From: Gemmatimonadota bacterium | Lineage (GTDB): Bacteria > Gemmatimonadota > Gemmatimonadetes > Longimicrobiales > Gaopeijiaceae | DNA length: 8,249 nucleotides | Direction of reading: 5' to 3' | Assembly: GCA_007129525.1 (NCBI GenBank) | Contig: SKVI01000050.1 | Coordinates: 1-8,249 of the forward strand | Part shown: positions 4,736 to 8,249 of the stretch, piece by piece | Position numbering within the stretch: the first letter of the stretch is position 1 | How the letters are laid out: each line of letters starts with the position of its first letter | Translations under genes and position numbers: made by a program | Notes under the pieces: model-generated | Told to the model about the DNA's origin: nothing | What the model saw: only the letters and a program-made list of their open reading frames with translations | The model's database searches: none

Positions 4736-5274
4736 CAGTTCGACTGGATGCCGTCCACGACGTCCCGGACCAGGCGGTTGATGGCCACCCGACGGCCATC
4801 CTCCTCCACTTCCGACGCCTCGATGTACTCGCCCCGGGCGGACAAGCTCGAATTGTCCCAGAGGATCATGTTGTTTTCCCGGTCAATGATCTCGATCTGG
4901 ACGGTGATGGTGACCTGCCTTTCCAGAACCTCGGCGGACTGCCTGTCGTCACTGGCTCGATACGAGGGAGCATCCACCCCGTAGTTTCGGATCGACCCCC
5001 GGACGATGGCATCGGCATACTCCTCGCTTCCCGTGTTGACCCCGAACTGCCGTGGCAGCTCGTCCAGCAGGACCTCGTGGAGCTCCTGGGTCAGCTCGAA
5101 ACGGGCCGTCTCGTTCTCGAAAGGAACAACCGCCAGGGTGCGGACATGGGGGGGAAGCCCTGCACCGGCCTGGAAGGTGTAGTTGCACGCGGCCAGCATC
5201 AAGGCCAGGATCAGGATCCCCGCCGACCACCCGTAGCTATGAGCTGGTCCAGTCCTCAACATGGGTCGAGTCAT
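4732..5274 (-). CDS. lptE: LptE-like LPS-assembly outer-membrane lipoprotein
   Basis: The 180-residue product begins with a lipoprotein signal: a hydrophobic stretch (about 17-29) ending in LMLAAC, with lipidation expected on Cys30. After it come NYTF (31-34), HVRTLAVVPFENET (43-56) and FELTQELHEVLLDE (59-72), the pattern of the LptE family, which plugs the LptD barrel and helps deliver LPS to the outer leaflet. VRGSI (91-95), the Val/Ile-rich strand VTITVQIEIIDRENN (121-135) and ILWDNSSLSARGEY (137-150) also fit. The ATG overlaps the upstream stop (ATGA). A second ATG five codons in is an alternative start. Family assignment is by pattern; the divergent sequence makes a related lipoprotein possible. 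Context (LolB-like gene upstream, LpxH-like gene nearby) supports an envelope role. Confidence 0.82.
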   Translation of the reverse strand: MTRPMLRTGPAHSYGWSAGILILALMLAACNYTFQAGAGLPPHVRTLAVVPFENETARFELTQELHEVLLDELPRQFGVNTGSEEYADAIVRGSIRNYGVDAPSYRASDDRQSAEVLERQVTITVQIEIIDRENNMILWDNSSLSARGEYIEASEVEEDGRRVAINRLVRDVVDGIQSNW

Positions 5275-5987
5275 CTCCGTGGGGTCCAGGTGTCGGACGG
5301 ATACGATTCAACATGCTCCACGGTGTCCAAAGTGAGCCTCAGTTCCCGGGTCTCTCTCAGGTCACGGTAGGTGGCTTGCCGAGGGAAGCGCTCGCCTTCC
5401 ACCATGTCGAGCTTCAGATCCTCCACGGCGCGCCCATTGGAGCGACGCACCATTTCCTGCACCCTGGAGCCGGCGAGGCGAACCAGGAGTTCCGAGCTCT
5501 GGGTTGGGAGGTACCGCAGTTCGGCCAGGCCGTCTCGATGCCAGCTTCCCCCGGCGAGGCCCATGGAGCGATCGGGTCTGAACACCCCCAGAGAACCCCA
5601 GAAGAAGGTGGATTGGGGAAGGAAGCTGGGCTGTCCCTCGGGAACCCGCAGATCCCCGTCCACCAGGGCGGCGGAGGTGATGCGCTCTCCGTTCCGCGCG
5701 AAGAGGTCGAGACGGGCACGGTAGGGGGGCTCGATCCGGGCCACGCCCTGCCCCTGCAGCCGCATGCCGGGCTCATTCAGCGACCAGTCGAAGACGAGCC
5801 GATAGGGTGCGTCCAGGGCCGACGCCCGCTGAGCGTTCTGGGCCAGCTGGCCCGCGTCCAGGGGGCGTGCGTCCTCGACGCGTTCGCCGCTGGCGCAGGC
5901 AGTCATCCCGCCCATTCCCACTGTCAGCAGCAGGACCCAGACGGCGGAAATGGGACCATGGGTCCTTCCGAGGGAAGGTCCGGACAT
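5271..5987 (-). CDS. Lipoprotein resembling LolB/DUF4292 (lipoprotein carrier fold)
   Basis: The predicted 238-residue protein has a short basic start, a hydrophobic stretch (about 13-30) and a lipobox-like GMTAC, so Cys31 is probably lipidated. The body alternates strands in the manner of LolA/LolB-type half-barrels: YRLVFDWSL (62-70), GQGVARIEPPYRARLDLF (79-96), SAALVDGDLRV (105-115), LLVRLAGS (167-174), and a C-terminal strand-rich part ending near position 230. There is no single diagnostic motif, so the fold is an inference. The long frame runs much further upstream, but the signal sequence fixes the start at 5985-5987; a GGAG lies 12 nt before it, a rather long spacing. It heads the operon and is coupled to lptE by ATGA, which favours an outer-membrane biogenesis role such as lipoprotein or lipid handling. 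Confidence 0.7.
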   Translation of the reverse strand: MSGPSLGRTHGPISAVWVLLLTVGMGGMTACASGERVEDARPLDAGQLAQNAQRASALDAPYRLVFDWSLNEPGMRLQGQGVARIEPPYRARLDLFARNGERITSAALVDGDLRVPEGQPSFLPQSTFFWGSLGVFRPDRSMGLAGGSWHRDGLAELRYLPTQSSELLVRLAGSRVQEMVRRSNGRAVEDLKLDMVEGERFPRQATYRDLRETRELRLTLDTVEHVESYPSDTWTPRR

Positions 5988-6363
5988 CGGGTTTCGGGGC
6001 TCCGTGATCAAAGTGAGATGGGCTCCGGTCGGTTGGTTCGAAGGACTGAGGCTCAGGGTCGAAGCCCGCACGACCCTCGCCGTGAGCGAAACCTTGATAT
6101 GGTAAGACCCCGGAACGCTGAAGGTAGATCCATTCCAGGCCTTATGAGGGCGGCGGGATGCGTCGTCGGGGTCCGGCTGGCGGCGGCCCCAATTTCCAGT
6201 CGGACAAAGATAACCCCCTGTGCTGCCAAAGGTAATGCAGAGGGGGTCGTGAGCCGGGGGAGCGGTGCCGACCTGGCGCCCCGCCCGGCACATGACGAGC
6301 GACGCCGGCGCGCCCGGGCAGATCGTCTTTCCCACCCGGGATGCTCCACCTACCTTTCTCCGC
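5988..6363. other. Divergent intergenic region with a strong hairpin
   Basis: This 376-bp gap separates the minus-strand lipoprotein operon from the plus-strand LpxH-like gene, so it should hold both promoters. The clearest structure is 6213-6247: ACCCCCT/AGGGGGT closing a stem, one G-G mismatch, then TGC/GCA and an inner TGCC-AAA-GGTA. On the minus strand it is followed by TATCTTTG, faintly terminator-like. A weak TACCTT (6351-6356) lies 7 bp before the lpxH-like ATG. No riboswitch consensus and no convincing -35/-10 pair were recognised on either strand, and no coding potential. Confidence 0.45.
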
Positions 6364-7152
6364 ATGACCAAGGCACCGGCGTACGTGACCAGCGACATTC
6401 ATCTGGGGGCGGTCTCCGACGAAACGGAGCGGGCCTTCCGCAACTGGCTCCGATGGGCCGGAGAACGGGCGTCCGCCGTCGTCATCAACGGCGACCTCTT
6501 CGATTTCTGGTTCGAGTACCGGACCGTAATCCCACGAGGATATACCAGGACACTTGGGCTCCTGAGCGAGCTGGTGGACCAGGGCGTTCCCGTCCATCTG
6601 GTGGGCGGCAACCACGACTGGTGGGGGGGCAACTACCTTACCGATGAGGTGGGAGTGCACTTTCATTCCGGTCCCGTTGAGCTCGAACTGGCGGGACACC
6701 GGTGCCTCATCGCCCATGGCGACGGCCTGGGCCGGGGGGACCTGGGATACCGGCTTCTTCGGTTGATCCTGAGGGGTTCGTTGACCAGGTGGGCGTTCCG
6801 GTGGCTCCACCCCGACGTGGGCGCCGCCATCGCCCGAAGGGTGTCCCGCACCGAGGTGCGAGCCACCGGTGAGGGAGAGGTACCGCCTGATCGGGTCGCG
6901 GAACTGGGACGCTGGGCCCGGGATCGTCTGCTGGAAGATCCCGAGCTGGATGCGGTCCTCCTGGGCCATGTGCATCGCCCCCAGGTCGTGGAGGTGGCTC
7001 CGGGCCGATTCTACCTGAACTCCGGAGATTGGCTCCAGCACCGATCCTTCGCCGTGCTCCCTCCCGGGGAGGCCGCCTACCTGGCCCGATGGGACGGAGA
7101 GCGCGAGCTCAGCGCCGCCAGGGGCGGGACCCCCATGGAACCCCCACGCTGA
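6364..7152 (+). CDS. LpxH-like metallophosphoesterase (UDP-2,3-diacylglucosamine diphosphatase family)
   Basis: The 262-residue protein is a calcineurin-type metallophosphoesterase with all five metal motifs: SDIHLG (10-15; Asp11, His13), GDLFDFWF (43-50; Asp44), GGNHDWW (81-87; Asn83, His84), AHGD (117-120; His118) and GHVHRP (201-206; His202, His204). GDLFDFW followed by a helical insertion (about 122-165) is the layout of LpxH, which cleaves UDP-2,3-diacylglucosamine to lipid X in lipid A synthesis at the inner membrane. Classical LpxH has Arg after the Asn (GNRD); here it is His (GNHD), as in LpxH2-type and other family members, so the substrate is uncertain. The frame runs back to 6265, but the added residues lack family features. 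No Shine-Dalgarno precedes the chosen ATG. The 3' end overlaps the convergent DUF5683 gene by 44 bp. Confidence 0.88.
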   Translation: MTKAPAYVTSDIHLGAVSDETERAFRNWLRWAGERASAVVINGDLFDFWFEYRTVIPRGYTRTLGLLSELVDQGVPVHLVGGNHDWWGGNYLTDEVGVHFHSGPVELELAGHRCLIAHGDGLGRGDLGYRLLRLILRGSLTRWAFRWLHPDVGAAIARRVSRTEVRATGEGEVPPDRVAELGRWARDRLLEDPELDAVLLGHVHRPQVVEVAPGRFYLNSGDWLQHRSFAVLPPGEAAYLARWDGERELSAARGGTPMEPPR

Positions 7153-7993
7153 TCTCCCAGCGTCCCCGGGCCACCGGTCCCGCCTGAATGGTGAGAGGCT
7201 CGGGGCGATCCATGAGGTGACCTGAGACGAAGGCGTCGGTGGCACTCAGGAGCAGTATGAAGATGCCTGCCGCCGCCCAGTCTTCCACCTGCTCCGAGCG
7301 AGCGTCGACGAGCTCGTCCCACTCCTCCACCCGAGGGTCGGCCTCAGCCAGGATCCGCAACGTGTCCGGCTGGACGATTCCCGACGCCCGGAGCTGGTCG
7401 GTTACGGCTCGGATTTCCTCGTTTCGGAACCTTCGAGCCTCCTGGTGGGCGGCCATGGACTTCGAGAGCATCCAGATGGCGCCGGATTGGGCCGCCATGT
7501 AGAAGCCACCCCGAAAGTGGGATCCCGTCGCGGCGTGGCCCCATCCCGGGAGGAGCAGCGACCGGACGAACGCTCCTCCGGGGCTCACGTCGGGCACTTC
7601 CCCCAGCGCCTCCACGGCCGGGTCCGCCGGCGGGGGGTCGATGGTGTCTCCGACCATGGCGACGAGTGAGGACGCCTTTCCCCATCCGGAGAGGCTCATC
7701 GACGGGGCCGGACGTGGAGAGTGGGAGCGGAGCTCACTTGGGGGGTGCACCCCGAGGAGCTCCCCCGGGTCCCAGGGATCGTCCGGGACGGCATCCACCT
7801 GGGAGGTGGTGGGTTGGGCCGGTGCCGGCGCCGGGAGAGCCAAGCCGGCGCAAACCACCATCACGGGAATCAGGTGCCGGACTGCCCTCCCGATGTACCG
7901 GATCCCATCTTCGGGAATGAAGCTCAGGCCGCGCCCCGCCAGGCCCGTCCCCTCTGTGCTGCCAGGTGCACTTCTGCGCTCCCGGTGGCTCAT
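7109..7993 (-). CDS. DUF5683-type membrane protein with signal sequence
   Basis: The 294-residue product has a hydrophobic segment (about 41-59, ending APAPAQ) that looks like a cleavable signal after an unusually long 40-residue N-terminal region. A Pro/Ser-rich linker follows to about 137. The rest resembles DUF5683: GGAFVRSLLLPGWGHAATG (139-157), RGGFYMAAQSGAIWML (161-176) as a first membrane segment, a charged helical stretch (180-235), then EDWAAAGIFILLLSATDAFVSGHL (237-260) as a second. The family is of unknown function and common in envelope-related contexts. The start at 7991-7993 is chosen because it overlaps the lipid-kinase stop as ATGA; the frame remains open 26 codons upstream inside that gene. 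GGGAG lies only one base from the ATG, so coupling is likely. It runs convergently into the LpxH-like gene. Confidence 0.8.
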   Translation of the reverse strand: MSHRERRSAPGSTEGTGLAGRGLSFIPEDGIRYIGRAVRHLIPVMVVCAGLALPAPAPAQPTTSQVDAVPDDPWDPGELLGVHPPSELRSHSPRPAPSMSLSGWGKASSLVAMVGDTIDPPPADPAVEALGEVPDVSPGGAFVRSLLLPGWGHAATGSHFRGGFYMAAQSGAIWMLSKSMAAHQEARRFRNEEIRAVTDQLRASGIVQPDTLRILAEADPRVEEWDELVDARSEQVEDWAAAGIFILLLSATDAFVSGHLMDRPEPLTIQAGPVARGRWEISVGVPWGSRPWRR

Positions 7994-8249
7994 GCTCCCA
8001 CCCGGGCCGGATGGCCGGAGGGTTGATCCAGAATCCTCAAGACTTCCGGAACGACTTCGACCTCCAGCCATGGCGAAGGATCAGGCATCAGCTCTCCGTC
8101 GAGTTCGAAGTGAAGGGGTGTGTCGTCGGTCGATTGGATCCGGGCCCTGCGGATCTGGTGCATGTGGACCTGGCGGATGTTGCGGTGCGTACCCCGGAGG
8201 ACGCTGGGAAGGTGCCTCAGCACGCCGGTCAGACCCAGGCCTCCGGCCA
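7990..8249 (-). CDS. Diacylglycerol kinase-family lipid kinase, C-terminal part (cut by window edge)
   Basis: The frame is open to the window edge and the stop is at 7990-7992; about 85 C-terminal residues are visible. They read like the C-terminal beta-domain of YegS/DgkB-type lipid kinases: AGGLGLTGVLRHLPSV at the edge, GTHRNIRQVHM, RRARIQSTDDTPLHFELDGE with the characteristic DGE, then VEVVPEVLRIL. Family members phosphorylate diacylglycerol or related lipids at the inner membrane with ATP. The catalytic GGDGT motif would be in the missing part, so activity and exact substrate cannot be judged. The stop overlaps the DUF5683 start (ATGA), making the two genes an operon. Confidence 0.85.
   Translation of the reverse strand, partial: AGGLGLTGVLRHLPSVLRGTHRNIRQVHMHQIRRARIQSTDDTPLHFELDGELMPDPSPWLEVEVVPEVLRILDQPSGHPARVGA

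Noticed and set aside
5988..6363. Riboswitch (c-di-GMP, cobalamin, TPP, glycine) in the divergent intergenic region
   Set aside because: A hairpin is present but none of the conserved core motifs of these classes could be recognised on either strand.
5052..6647. Long plus-strand open frame (531 codons)
   Set aside because: It is antisense to lptE and the LolB-like gene and overlaps the LpxH-like gene in another frame; composition is typical of a GC-rich shadow with no domain.
6142..7245. Minus-strand open frame opposite the LpxH-like gene
   Set aside because: Pro/Gly/Arg-rich shadow of a gene with all metallophosphoesterase motifs on the plus strand.

Overview
This looks like the chromosome of a GC-rich, diderm (LPS-making) bacterium. 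The diderm call rests on an LptE-type lipoprotein, a second LolB/DUF4292-like lipoprotein and an LpxH-like phosphoesterase. The gene set and the DUF5683 and DUF971 proteins would suit Gemmatimonadota or a related phylum, but only 189 nt of 16S rRNA are present, so this placement is tentative. Almost everything is on the minus strand; only the LpxH-like gene is on the plus strand.

Region 1-1850 is an RNA-gene region read right to left. It contains tRNA-Pro(TGG), a small cold-shock protein gene with a long structured leader and a good terminator, tRNA-Arg(TCT), tRNA-His(GTG), a near-consensus rRNA promoter, a hairpin-rich leader and the 5' end of 16S rRNA. None of the three tRNAs encodes CCA. 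The most unusual structure in the window is in the trailers of tRNA-Pro and tRNA-Arg. Each carries an inverted copy of that tRNA's own nucleotides 59-67 about 31-33 nt downstream, and further on a direct copy of its 3' end. For tRNA-Pro the whole 51-bp block, bounded by 9-bp inverted arms, is present twice with a period of 136 bp.

Region 1992-5987 is a compact minus-strand operon: LolB/DUF4292-like lipoprotein, lptE, hemC, rph, rdgB and a DUF971 protein. Four junctions overlap by 1-4 bp (ATGA, GTGA, TGATG, ATGA); the only gap, 85 bp, is between hemC and rph. It combines envelope assembly (lptE and the LolB-like lipoprotein), tetrapyrrole synthesis (hemC), tRNA 3'-end processing (rph) and nucleotide-pool cleaning (rdgB).

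Region 5988-8249 has a 376-bp intergenic region with a strong hairpin, then a plus-strand LpxH-like metallophosphoesterase. This converges on, and overlaps by 44 bp, a minus-strand DUF5683 membrane protein, which is coupled by ATGA to a diacylglycerol-kinase-family lipid kinase cut off by the window edge. I see no mobile-element genes, CRISPR arrays or defence genes. The best candidates for something undescribed are the tRNA-trailer repeats and the long cold-shock leader.
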